Positions 1 to 10,300 of a stretch of 15,648 nucleotides of DNA are shown one piece after another. The DNA is from Auxenochlorella pyrenoidosa (Eukaryota; Chlorophyta; Trebouxiophyceae; Chlorellales; Chlorellaceae): contig KQ482018.1 of assembly GCA_001430745.1 (NCBI GenBank), positions 657,613 through 673,260 on the forward strand. Reading direction: 5' to 3'. The first letter of the stretch is position 1. Each line of letters begins with the position of its first letter. Both the position numbers and the translations under genes were made by a program. The notes under the pieces were generated by a model. It was not told the origin of the DNA, ran no database searches, and saw only the letters and a list, made by a program, of their open reading frames with translations.

Positions 1-277
1 CGCCCGCTGCCCTGCCTGCAGCATTGGCAGGCCACGCACCACAAGCCGGTCTGGCCTGCCAGCCTCGGCACGGGTAGCAGGCCACTTGATTACCCCCCCC
101 ACCCCCCACCACCCACCCACACCCCATCCCCCCCGCGTCAAAACGGCAGCTTGCCGGGCTGACCTGGGCCTGCAGACCCTGCAAGAAGGCGTGGTGCTCG
201 GGCAGGTGGCGCGCGTGGTCTGCCATTGTGCGGCCAGACGCGAGGGTGGAGGTGACGATGAAGCGCAGTCGCCACAC
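1..277 (-). other. Extra C-terminal module of the amidase (exons 12-13), possibly YCII-like
   Basis: Exon 12 (277-164) encodes 38 residues between two phase-0 introns, and exon 13 begins at 15 and runs off the window. Visible motifs are [14 protein letters not shown] and [16 protein letters not shown]. The pattern of a hydrophobic strand, then an Arg/His-Pro-Glu-His helix, then Ala/Gly resembles the start of YCII-like or other dimeric alpha+beta-barrel domains. That assignment is tentative because only about 43 residues can be seen. Splice sites are CCAGAG|GTGCGG, CCGCAG|GTGTGG, CCCAG|GTCAGC and GCTGCAG|GCAGGG. Plant AMI1 has no such extension. Confidence 0.5.
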
Positions 278-3200
278 CTGCGGCCGGCATGCATCTAGTC
301 TAGTCAAGCCTCCTCTTGCATGCAAGACTGGCAGGGTGGGGGCCGCCAGGGTCCAGTGCACAGCAGCACAGGAGGGGCAGGCAGGGCGCTGAGGCACAGC
401 AAGGTTTGCGCAGTGCAGCGCAGCGCAGCGCAGCACAGCACAGCACAGCACAGCACAGCACAGCACAGCACAGCACAGCACAGCGCATACCGCACCTCTG
501 GGTCGTCCAGCCCCGGCGGCAGCATGTCGGCGCACACGGGCGGCGTGAAGTGCACGCCATTGAGCGCGGCAGGGGCGGGGCCAGCGACAGCCACAGACAG
601 CGCCTCGCCCAGCGCCAGCAGCGCGAGGTCTGCAGGCAAATTTGTACTCTCGTTTAGAGGAAAGCGACGCACAGACGATGCTGTGGGCGCCGAGCGACGC
701 GAGGCTTCGCCGGGCGTTGAAAGCCAGTCATGCTTCACGCAAGGCGGGGAGGCAGGTCCAAGTGCAGCTCACCTGAGCCTCTGGGCCCGATGAGGGAGAC
801 CCCGAGCGGCAAGCCACCCGGCATCTCCAGCAGCGGTAGCGACACCTGCACCCAGCCCGGCAGCAGCGCGTGGGCCGGCGTTGCTGCATTGGGGGATCGC
901 ACCCTTTCTGCTACAGCGCAGCGTTGTTGCACTCTATGCGGGTGGAGCCCAATGCGCAGCGTGCAGCTGCGACAGCCCTATTGCGCCTGCCCACCTGTGG
1001 CAGTCCCGCCAGGCTGGCAATGCTCATGAGCGCCAGCAGGCGCTGCACCGCCCCCTGCTCGCCTTCCAGGTCGGTCCCCACTGGTGGGGCTGCACCAGAA
1101 AGGGGGAAGCACGCGACAGAGAAGGTAGCGAATGAGCTTGGTAAGGCAGCCAGATGAGAGGGCAGCAAGTGCTTAGAGACGGCACATGGGAGTTCCTTCA
1201 AAGCAAGTGCAGGGTCTGCAGCAGTCACAGCGGCAGGACTGCAGGACAGCGTGACCAAAGTGGGAGCTCCAGCTGCCACTCGGCCTGCCCTGCCCGTTGC
1301 CTTGCAATTGCTCAGCACACAAAGCGTGCCCGGTAGCAGCTCTGGAACACCTGGGAAGGGTGTCGTGGGCAGCAGCAGCACCCGGCTGTCGCCAAGAAGG
1401 TCATGCAGCCGACAGGTGATGGCATCTGCCTGTTGCTGAGCCGCTGCGGCCTGCGCCTCGCTTATGAGACTGGCCCCCTTGAGCCGCCGCGCAATGCAAG
1501 CGCTGTGGGGGAGGCAGCAGGCAGGAGCAGGTTGGGACAGGAGGAGGCCGGCTGGCATTGAGCAGTGCGCCTTCGCTTGGCGGCGCTTGACAGAGAATGT
1601 TTGCACTAGCTAAGGTGCTCTCTGGTAGCGACTAACAGCAGAGGGTTTCTCACCTGATCACTGGCTTGGTGGGCCCTGTGACCCAGGGCCCCAGCGTCTG
1701 CCAGACCTCCCGACCCTGCACAGCAACCACACACAGAGGAATGAATGCCAGTAAGTTGCCGTCCAGGCAAACCGTGGCTGCCAGTGCAAGCCTCGACCAT
1801 CGCAGGCTGCTGCAGCACCGATTAGTTCGTATCGTGTTCCGACATAAAAGGCCCCAAGCAGCTATGCACGCTGGCAGCTTCAAGGCTGTGATTTCTGCAT
1901 GCAGCCTGCCAACTGCCGCTGCACAGCATGACAGCTGAGGGAGCGTGCCCGCGCTCACATGCAGCGTGCCGAAAGCTTCTGCCCAGGATGCAAGGTCGCC
2001 GGTGACGGGGCTGCCGAGCAACACCCGGCGCAGCGGCCCTGCCCCCCCTGCTGCCTTGGCCAAAGCAGCGGCGTGCGCATCCAGCAGGGCGGCATTGAAG
2101 TGCTGTGCCACGTCGACATCGCAGAGCTCCAGCGCATCCTGCTTGCACGCGGCAGGGGTGGGTGCTGGCATGTGCCGGTGCAGGCGCCACTGGTGCCAGC
2201 TCCCCCTGATCGCGTGCGTCTCGAGAATCACCTGAGAAGAGGTGCCATGCACAGGCGGCAGTGCCACGCCAGCATGCTGGCGGCAAAGGTCAGGGCGAGG
2301 GGCAAGTTCAAGGCAAGGGCCGCAAAAGAGGCACTCGCGCTCACCTCTGGTACAAGGAGTTCCCAGCTGGCAGATCCTGACTGCTGAGGCCCAGCACCCG
2401 GGCTGCCGCTGCCACTGCCCAGCAGCACTCGGCCCACCCCAGCCAGCAGGGCTGCATCCCGTGCAAACCATCCAACTGCAGGCAGGCGACGGAGAGCACG
2501 GTAGGCTTCATTCAGCAGATGCGCGCTGCAGCGCTGTGCACAGGGGCGACTGTGTTGGGGCCATGCAGGAGCGGCCCCGGGCAACGCACCCACCTGTGTC
2601 AAAGGATGGCGCGAGGGGTGCCGCCCCCTGGGTGCTGACCACGCCATGGCTAGGCCGGAAGCCGGGCACGCCACAGAAGGAGGCCGGCACCCGCACCGAA
2701 CCTGCAGTGTCGCCGCCCAGCGCAAACGCCACCTCCCCAGACCCAACCAGCGCCTGCGGGGCGGGTCGGCAGGCTGGCAGGCAGGCTGGGGTGGGCTGGC
2801 AGGCCCTAGCCGGGCGTGTGTGGGTTGTGATCCCATGCTTGCAAGGCATGCGTGGGGGCATGGAGGCGCCAGCTGCAGTGGTTGCTCAGCCCCCTGCCCC
2901 GCTCTCCTGGCGACCCCTCTTGCGCCCCGCACTCACCGCACACCCACTGCTGCTGCCGCCTGGCAGCCGGCCCGGCGCCGCCGGGTTCTCGGGGCAGCCG
3001 TGGAAGCAGTTCTGCCCCGAAAAATCGTACGCCAGCTCTGTCATGGCAGCCTTGCCCGCCAGGTTGGCGCCGCCAGCCAGCAGGGCCTGCAGCGGTCGGG
3101 AAGGGGCCAAGGGAGTGGCATGCATGCACAAACCGGCACATGTCCCCGCAAGCAGTCGCTGTTCCCCTGCTCGCCCCCTTCCCCACTTGGCAACAGTGCT

Positions 3201-3693
3201 GTGTCCGCCCCATGCTGAGGCTGGCAGGCACCTGCACTAACCTGCACAGCTGGCGCGATGGCAGCAGCGGGCGGGTGGGAACGCCGCCAGCTTGGGCTGC
3301 CGAGCCCGGTTGGGTAGCCGGCCACCTGCTTGGGGGGAAGAAGGTGTTGATTTGATTGGACCAAACCGGTTCTTCACTCAGGCCTGGAGCCAGCGCATGA
3401 TCGGAAGGGTCGGCTCACGGGAGCGTTGGTGCATTCAGGAGTGCCGGGGCGACACTGCTAGGGTTTTGTAAGCGCCTGCCAAGGCTGGTTATCGTGTGGT
3501 GCGAGCAGCCCACCTGAGGCACAGCTCACAACAAGCTTTGCTGAGGCGCAGTGCTAGTCCAGCAAGCGCACCCTCGACTCACATCCAGGGAATCTTTGGC
3601 AGCGAAGGCGAGCCCTGCCAGCGGCCCCTCGGCAGTCTCGTCGCCAGGCACCACCGCGCCTCGGTCAGCCCAGCCAGCACGGCAGGCCTCCAT
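1..3693 (-). CDS. AMI1: AMI1-like amidase (amidase signature family), 3' end off window
   Basis: Amidase-signature hydrolase, expected to cleave carboxamides such as indole-3-acetamide to acid plus ammonia. No signal peptide or membrane segment is visible, so it is probably cytosolic. Exons, 5' to 3': 3693-3583, 3325-3242, 3086-2937, 2753-2594, 2475-2345, 2138-1959, 1715-1654, 1502-1351, 1089-995, 845-773, 629-496, 277-164, 15-1. All introns are GT-AG and phases agree, giving 487 residues so far. The Ser-cisSer-Lys triad is intact: Lys33 in [10 protein letters not shown], Ser110 in PGGSSSGC, Ser134 in GGDTAGSVR. The 24-residue spacing of the two serines is that of the family. Other family blocks are [39 protein letters not shown] and [16 protein letters not shown]. 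The start ATG has an in-frame TGA five codons upstream. The usual AMI1 domain ends near residue 415, so the tail is extra (see separate entry). Substrate is inferred from motif order only; another small amide is possible. Exons 1-11 are firm, 12-13 less so. Confidence 0.92.
89..136. repeat. C-rich low-complexity tract
   Basis: Runs of 6-8 C broken by A or CA on the plus strand. It lies in amidase intron 12, so the pre-mRNA is G-rich here, with several runs of three or more G. Confidence 0.9.
411..485. repeat. Pentanucleotide microsatellite, 15 units of CAGYR
   Basis: Tandem 5-bp units on the plus strand: one CAGTG, three CAGCG, ten perfect CAGCA (431-480) and one CAGCG. The array lies inside amidase intron 11, and its edge is only about 10 nt from the donor site of exon 11 on the minus strand. 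Confidence 0.97.
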
Positions 3694-4388
3694 CCCTGCG
3701 ATCGTTCATCGACACTTGCTGTAGCGTGAGTTAGAGGCTAAAATGTGCAGCAATGAGCACGGCAAGAGCCCACGCCCGGCGGCAACAGCGGTGGCGGCAA
3801 GCAGCTCCAACTGCAGTACCTGCTTGGTGGGCAACGGTGCTAGCGCTGGCCTGACCGTTCAGATCAGACTTTTGGTTGGGCGGAGCAGGAGCGGAGGGAA
3901 TGGGAGGGTGAGAAAGGTGAGCTGGCAGGGCAAAGGAGGGAGCTTGCCGGAAGCTGGGCCGACCCTTTCTCGGAGAAGATGGCGGGAAGTTCGATCATGA
4001 GAAAGAAATGAAAGCGGCGAGGGCTCAGCTAGAGGGCCATTCCCGCCAAGCCCGCTTGCAGGACGGCGTCCTTTGTCTCGCATCTCGCCGTTTGGCATAT
4101 TTCTAGGTGAGTCTGCATCGCCAAGTGAACAGAACATTGCAGCCGGCAAGGGCTCACCCTGCGGTGGGACCACCGCGCTTGCGCCACACCCTGCGCTTGG
4201 CCCAGGGCCTTGCAAGCCTAGCCTCTGTGTTTGCAGGGTCGCGATCGTGCAACAAACGCTTGGCAACACCTGCAAGGTGGTCTCTGCCCCACCCCAGCAC
4301 CCGCTGCTGCCGCTGCTGCCACTGCTGACCGCTGGCCCTCCTCTCCGCGCATCCCGCCCTTGCAGGCTGAGAGGGCCACCCCGTAGCC
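3694..4388. promoter_or_regulatory. Divergent promoter/5'UTR region between amidase and AZG permease
   Basis: About 695 bp separate the two start codons, which point away from each other. I see no convincing third gene, TATA box or repeat. Part of the right half is probably 5'UTR of the permease, including a likely leader intron. A shared bidirectional promoter is an inference from the head-to-head layout. Confidence 0.6.
4107..4365 (+). other. Probable 5'UTR intron of the AZG permease gene
   Basis: TTCTAG|GTGAGT at 4106/4107 is a textbook donor. CCCTTGCAG|G at 4365/4366 is a good acceptor, 23 nt before the start codon. An alternative acceptor, TTTGCAG, lies near 4236. There is no coding support because the segment is upstream of the ATG. 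Confidence 0.5.
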
Positions 4389-7300
4389 ATGGGCATGTTT
4401 GACCATCTCAAGCTGCCCCCTCTTCCCGAGGACCGCTCCTTTGCGGGCCTGTTTGAGTGGAAGGTGGGCTCGGAAGCACAGCCCTTGGTGGTTGCCTGCT
4501 GCGCTTTGCTTGGCTGCTGCCCTCGCATGGCGCGGCTGGTGGGAGGAGGACTCGCCGCGCATGCGCTGCCATGAATTGCAATCCACACTGCTGGCCACCC
4601 TGCGCTCGCTTCTCCCGCCTCCAGAGGCACTGTCAGGCCTCCTCCCGCCTTATCCCCTCACCGTGCCTCATCCCCTCCCCAACCCTCTGGGTCCCCACAC
4701 TCTGCCCACCCCCGGCTGAGCTGGGCGTGACACACTGAAGCTTTTCCGACCCCAACTGCTGCCTGCAGTTCCGCATCAAGGAGCGCGGCAGCTCGGTCAC
4801 CCGTGAGGTCAGGGCCGGCTTCATCCTCTTCCTGGTGTCAGTCTTCTCTGTGCTGCTCAACCCTGTCATCCTGTCGGGAGCTGCCTCGGGGTACAACACC
4901 GGTGAGCCAGCGGCCGGGGAGAGAGAAGTAGTACGCCCGTGGGCGTGGGTTGAGGAAGCTGGCCAGGGGTGGGCAGCCCTTGCAGGCTGTCCCTAGCCAG
5001 CAACCTGAACGCGGGGCTGAGTTGTGGGCGGGCTTCAGCGCAACAGGCGCAGCTGTTGCTGGCAGCGCCGAGCGCTCGTCGGCAGGCACGTGTGCCTCCT
5101 CCGCTGACCGTGCCCGAGCCTCTCTGGCGTGCAGGCATGCCGAAGACGGACGTTGCACTGGCCACAGCGTGAGCGGTTGCGGGCAGTGCCGGCGGCACAG
5201 GCCGCCGCAAGCGCAGCAATGGTCGCATGCGCAGCCCGCGCTCAGTCGAGGGCCCCAACAGCCTGCTCTTGGCACTGGACGATCTGCACTGCTCTGGCTC
5301 ACTCCTAATGCCTCCCATACCTCCCCGGCCTGCAGTATCTCCTCCGGCGCTGGCACCCTCACCATGGGCCTCATCGGCAACTACCGTGAGCACCTGCTGC
5401 TGCACAGCAGCCAACAGTGCCAATGTTGCTGGCAGTGCTGGCTCGCTCGTTGCTGGCCCTGCACTGCATGGGCGCTGGCAGACAGCAAACCTACGTCCTT
5501 CATCCAACGCTCGTGCCTCCCGCCCGCTCCCCCCCCCTTGCTACCGCAGCCTGGGTGCTGGGTGTGCAGCTGGGCACGAACAACTACTTTGTGGACTCTG
5601 TGCTGCAGCAGGAGGTGGGTGGCCCCCCCCTGGGCAGGGGCTGTGGCTCAGGCACTTCCCTTTTGACGCAGTGGGCGGTGTGCATGGCCGCCAAGCGCAT
5701 AGGGGTTCCCCCAGCTCTTGGGCTGCTCCCGTCAGGTCTGCAGCCTCATCTGGCACGCCCATCCTCCCCAATTCCTACCCCCCATCCCCTGCAGGTGTGC
5801 GGCGCCAACGCATTCTTCACGCCTGCAGACCCCATCTGCGCCAACCAGCCGTGCAGGTAAGCTCAGCAAGGCTTGCAAGCGCACCGCCAAGAACTGCATG
5901 CCCCACCCTAGAACAGCGCAGCCACACAAATGTGCAGCCTAACGCCAGAGCTGCGCGTGGCACTTTCCGCCATGCCAGCGCCCCCCTCCCAACCGCGTGC
6001 AGCGCCCCCCCCTGCCGCCTTTACATGTACCGCCTCTCGCAGAACTTTGCGCCTCGCTGCCCGCCCCTTGCAGCTGCTCCACCGGCCCCGACGGCCAGAA
6101 AGTGGTGGACCAGGTCGGCACCGAAGAGAACCCTGGTGAGTCGCCCCTCAGCGCCTCACCTTGCTCGGCGCCGCTCAGCTGCCCGCTCTTGGGGCGCGCT
6201 TGGGAATGCTCGCCAAACCAGGACAGAGGCCCCTGCCTGGTTGCGGTCGACACAGACTCGCCTTGGGCGCGCGGCCGGCCGGCCCTCACACACGGCCTGC
6301 TGGGTGATCTAAACCACCCACTTACCCGTGCGCAGGCCCCTGTTTTGGCACCAAGAACGTTTGCCTGGGTTCCAAGGTGCGCGCGCACCCGCCCGGCGCC
6401 GCTGCTGCTTGTAGCTGCAGCCGCTCACGCCGGCGTCACCCTTTGCATTGGCCCCTGGTGTCAGTTAAGGAGCCTGTGCTGCCGGTCAGGGCTGCCCAGC
6501 CGTGCTGGCCTAGACAACACGGCTGCTGCAGCTGGCGGTCTCTCTCCCCCACCCCACCCCACCCCCGCGCCCACTGTCCCCCACCCTACCCCACCCCGCG
6601 CCTACTGCCCGCAGATCCCCTACCAGAATGCCCTGGCCGCCACCTTTCTGGAGGGCCTGGTCTTCTTCATCATCTGCATCACTGGCCTGCGCGCCATACT
6701 GCTCAGGTGGGTGAGACCGGGCCGGGCTGAATGCATGCGCAGTGCATGCCATCACCTTTGGTGTCACCACACCGCCCGACATGGCATAGGCTCAGAGCAT
6801 AGCATGCATTCGCGCTGGCACGCCCGCTGGCCCAGGCGTGCTATTTAGGTTTGCCATGGAGTGGAGAGCACTGCTCATGGCATGAACTCCTGGCCCTGCA
6901 AACCCAACGCGCAGGCGCATGCCGCGCTCCATCCTCATCGCCGGCGCCTGCGGCATCGGCATCTTCATTATGTTTGTGGGCTGGAAAGGCATGGTGAGCG
7001 GGCTTTCGGGGCTGGCGGGGTTGGGGCCCTGCTGGCCAGGGTTCTGCCGGTGGCGCGATGCCGTGTTTGTGTCGACAGATGTGACGTTGCGTATGGGCGG
7101 GCAGTGCAAGGGTGCCGCCCTCTCGCCTCAGCGCATCTGCCCGGGGCAAACCTGCCTGTTGGCCGTGCCAATGCTGGGACCCTAGCATGTTGTGCTGGGT
7201 GAATGCCCCCCCCCGCCCCAGCCCCCCTTCCCCCCCAAACCACCCACCCACACCCCACACCCCCCCACACGCACCCCCCACAACCCTCCCACACCCCCGC

Positions 7301-10300
7301 AGGGCGTGGTGGTGGCTGATAAGTATCCAAACCTGGTCCGACTTAATACTGAGACACAGTACACACCCACCGGCTGGGGCGGGCCCATCCCCACGGGCAT
7401 CGGCTTCAACAGGTGCGCCCTCCTCAGCCTTCCCAGCCTTCCTCTTTACCCTGCCTGCCCTGCGTGCTTTGGGCCCTTGCCAGGGCCGTGACTGCCTCTT
7501 CGTGGGCCCCTTGCGTGCGCGAGCGTGTTTCGGCCATGGCACACTGCTGCTCTCACCTGTCTCCTCTCACTGCCCTGCCTGCAGCTGCGTGATGCTGCTC
7601 GACCTACCCCCCTACGGCCCCGTCTGTCCGTGGCTGGCTGTCGGAGGTCTAGTGTTCACAGGTGTGTCCTCACAGCCCTAGTACGCTCAGGCGCCACGCG
7701 TCTGCTGCGCTACCAACCATGCCGCGTGCCCACTGTGCTTCCGGCACCCTCCCTCACCCCGCCCTCCCTGCCCGCACCCCTCCCCGCCGCGCCGCCCCGC
7801 AGCCATCCTGATGCTGTGGAACATCCCAGCCGCCTTCATCGCCGGCACCCTCTTCACCACCTTCATCGCCTGGATCCGGTTCCCCAACAAGGTGTCTGAG
7901 GGCGGCCTGGTGCCCGACAAGGTCGCCTACGTCCCGCACTTCACTGGTGGGTCTTCGTGCGCCCTCTTTTGATGAGTTGCCGCATACTCCGCGCATCTCC
8001 TGTGCGGCTGCATAAATTGCCAGGCCTGCCTCTGTGCTGGACGCTACCCGCATGTGCCCCGGCAGTCGTTTTGTCAAGCACCGGGCCTGCCTGCCGCAGC
8101 TCTCCACCGCCCGCCTTCCTGCGTGGTGGCCTGCATCGAATGCTCGCATCTGCCCCGCGCTCCACCTGCAGAGACAGCGGGCGCGCTGAGCTTTAACTGG
8201 AGCGGCCACGTGGGCCCCCTCGTCGGCGCCCTGGTCACCTTCCTCTGTGAGTTTGCCTGAGGGAGGGCGGAGGGAACAGGCAGAATACCTCCTGCCTGCA
8301 CATGGCGCATGCACCTGTGCAACCCCTCACTGCGGCTCAGGAATGTCTGCCGCATGTGACCCCTGCAGACCTGGACTTCATTGGCTCTGCCATCACCTTC
8401 TGCTCGCTCGGCCAGATGGCAGGCATCCTGGATGAGTCGGGTGAGCAGAGAGCATGACTTGAGCCTGTTCTGAGTGCAGCCTCGGGATGGCCGCAGTGCT
8501 GTCGGAACACCTCCCGCACTGGCGAGCCGGGGAGCGCGTTAACAGGTTTGCCTGTGGCCCTCTTGACCTGCCCCGTGTGGCCTCGCCTGCCTGCAGGCGA
8601 CATCCCCCGCTCCAACGTCGCCTTCATTGCCGATGCGCTGGCCTCCATGATGGGCGGCCTGCTGGGCTCCTCGGGTAAGAAGGCGTGAGCAGACGTGGCG
8701 CCCTGGCGTGCCCTGACGTGCCTGCCGGCCATGTGGTTGGCAGTGCATGCCCACCTCTTGTCTGCAAGACTCGGCGCCTACTCGTCCTTCACCACTCGGG
8801 CCTGTCCCTGCTGCCTGCCTGCAGCCATTGTGTGCTACGTGGAGTCAGCCGCTGGCATGCGCGAGGGCGGCAGGACAGGTGGGCGCTATGTCACACACCG
8901 CCTCTCACAGCTCGAACCGAGCATGCAATGCCTGCCTGGGGGCGGCTCGCTTTTGGTGGTGGTGGTGGTGGGTGGGGGGGGGGGGGTAGGCTCCTGGTGT
9001 TGCAATGTCGGCTCGCGTTTGGCCTGCGCTATCGCCTGCTCCCTGTCAACAGCTGTCCCCCGCACTTGATCCTGCAGGCTTTGCGGCCGTGGTCTGCGCT
9101 GTCCTGTTCTTCTTGTCATCATTCCTGTCGCCGCTGTTTGGCCAGATCCCCACGGTGGGTGCAGGCTCCGTCCTGAGTGCGGCAAGAGAAAAGCAACCAT
9201 GCCGTGGGTGCGGGAAGTGAAGCGCACGTGCCGTGCGCGCTGCTCGCACATGCGCGCATGTCGGCGGCCGGATGCAAGCACCCTCGGCACGGGGGCATTC
9301 CCCCACTGGCACGTGTTTTGCCTGCCCCGCAGATTGCCACCTCGCCCATCCTGGTGCTGGTGGGCGTTCTCATCTTTGCCTCTGCCGTGGGCGACCTCAA
9401 TTGGGAAGACTACACCGAGGGCATCCCCGCCCTGGTCACCGTCACCATTATGTGAGTAGTGTGTGGGGTCGGGCAGCTACAGTGTGCTGGCATGGCCAGA
9501 GGGGCGCCCTTGCCACCAGGCCAGCCAGCAGCTGTCGAGCGGTGCATGCCAGGCTTAAGGGGCAGCGGTGCGAGCCCAAGCTGCGGCTCCACTTCATGCA
9601 GCTCACGTTCGCTGCCTGCCCCACCCCATCCTGACATGCCGCAGGCCCTTCACCTCCAACATTGCCTACGGTGCGCGCCGGGAGGCTGGCAGGGCCTCCT
9701 GCAGGCCATGCTGGGCCGCCCTGAGTGCACGCAGCTGTGTCTGGCTCCTGCCATGCATGCAGCCCCAAGCCTGAGCCTGCATGTTCAGCAAGGCCTCGCG
9801 TCCTGTGCCACTCATACATCCGCTCATCCACCCACATGCAGGCATCATCGGCGGCATCGCTGCCTACATTGTATGCAAGCTCTTCACCTACCAGCTCTTC
9901 TCCTTCCAGCAGTCGTGGCCGGGTACGGGGTCCTGCCTGCTGGCCCTGGCGCCTGCCCCCTGGCTGAAGTGCACTAGGAAACATAATGCCCCGCTTGCCA
10001 GCAGCGGGGGAGGTTGCTCGCAGCCCTGCCTGCTGCACGCTGCGGGTGAGGCGGCGCATCGCTTAAGAGCCATAGCGCCTCCCTTGACCCTGTTGCTCAG
10101 GTGTGAACCTGTACAAGCGTTTGTCCTCGACGTACTCGATGTTCATGCCCTACCCCGGCTGGAACTGCGACACGGGTGAGGCGCAGAGAGGGAATGCCCC
10201 CGCCTTGCCTGCTCCCCCGACGCCGCGGCGCAGCCGCGGCCCCTCTGCAGGGATGCGCGGCATTGCGCAGGGATGCATCCGCCCCCCGTCGTGTTTCTCT

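Noticed and set aside
411..485. Tandem array considered as CRISPR or satellite
   Set aside because: The units are 5 bp with no spacers; it is a simple microsatellite in a eukaryotic intron.
2242..3240. 332-codon open frame on the plus strand
   Set aside because: It runs antisense across amidase exons 3-5 and their introns. Composition is Pro/Ala/Arg/Ser-rich with no domain; stop codons are rare by chance at this GC.
5227..6312. 361-codon open frame on the plus strand
   Set aside because: It reads mainly out of frame through AZG introns and exons 4-7; the spliced permease explains the conserved segments.
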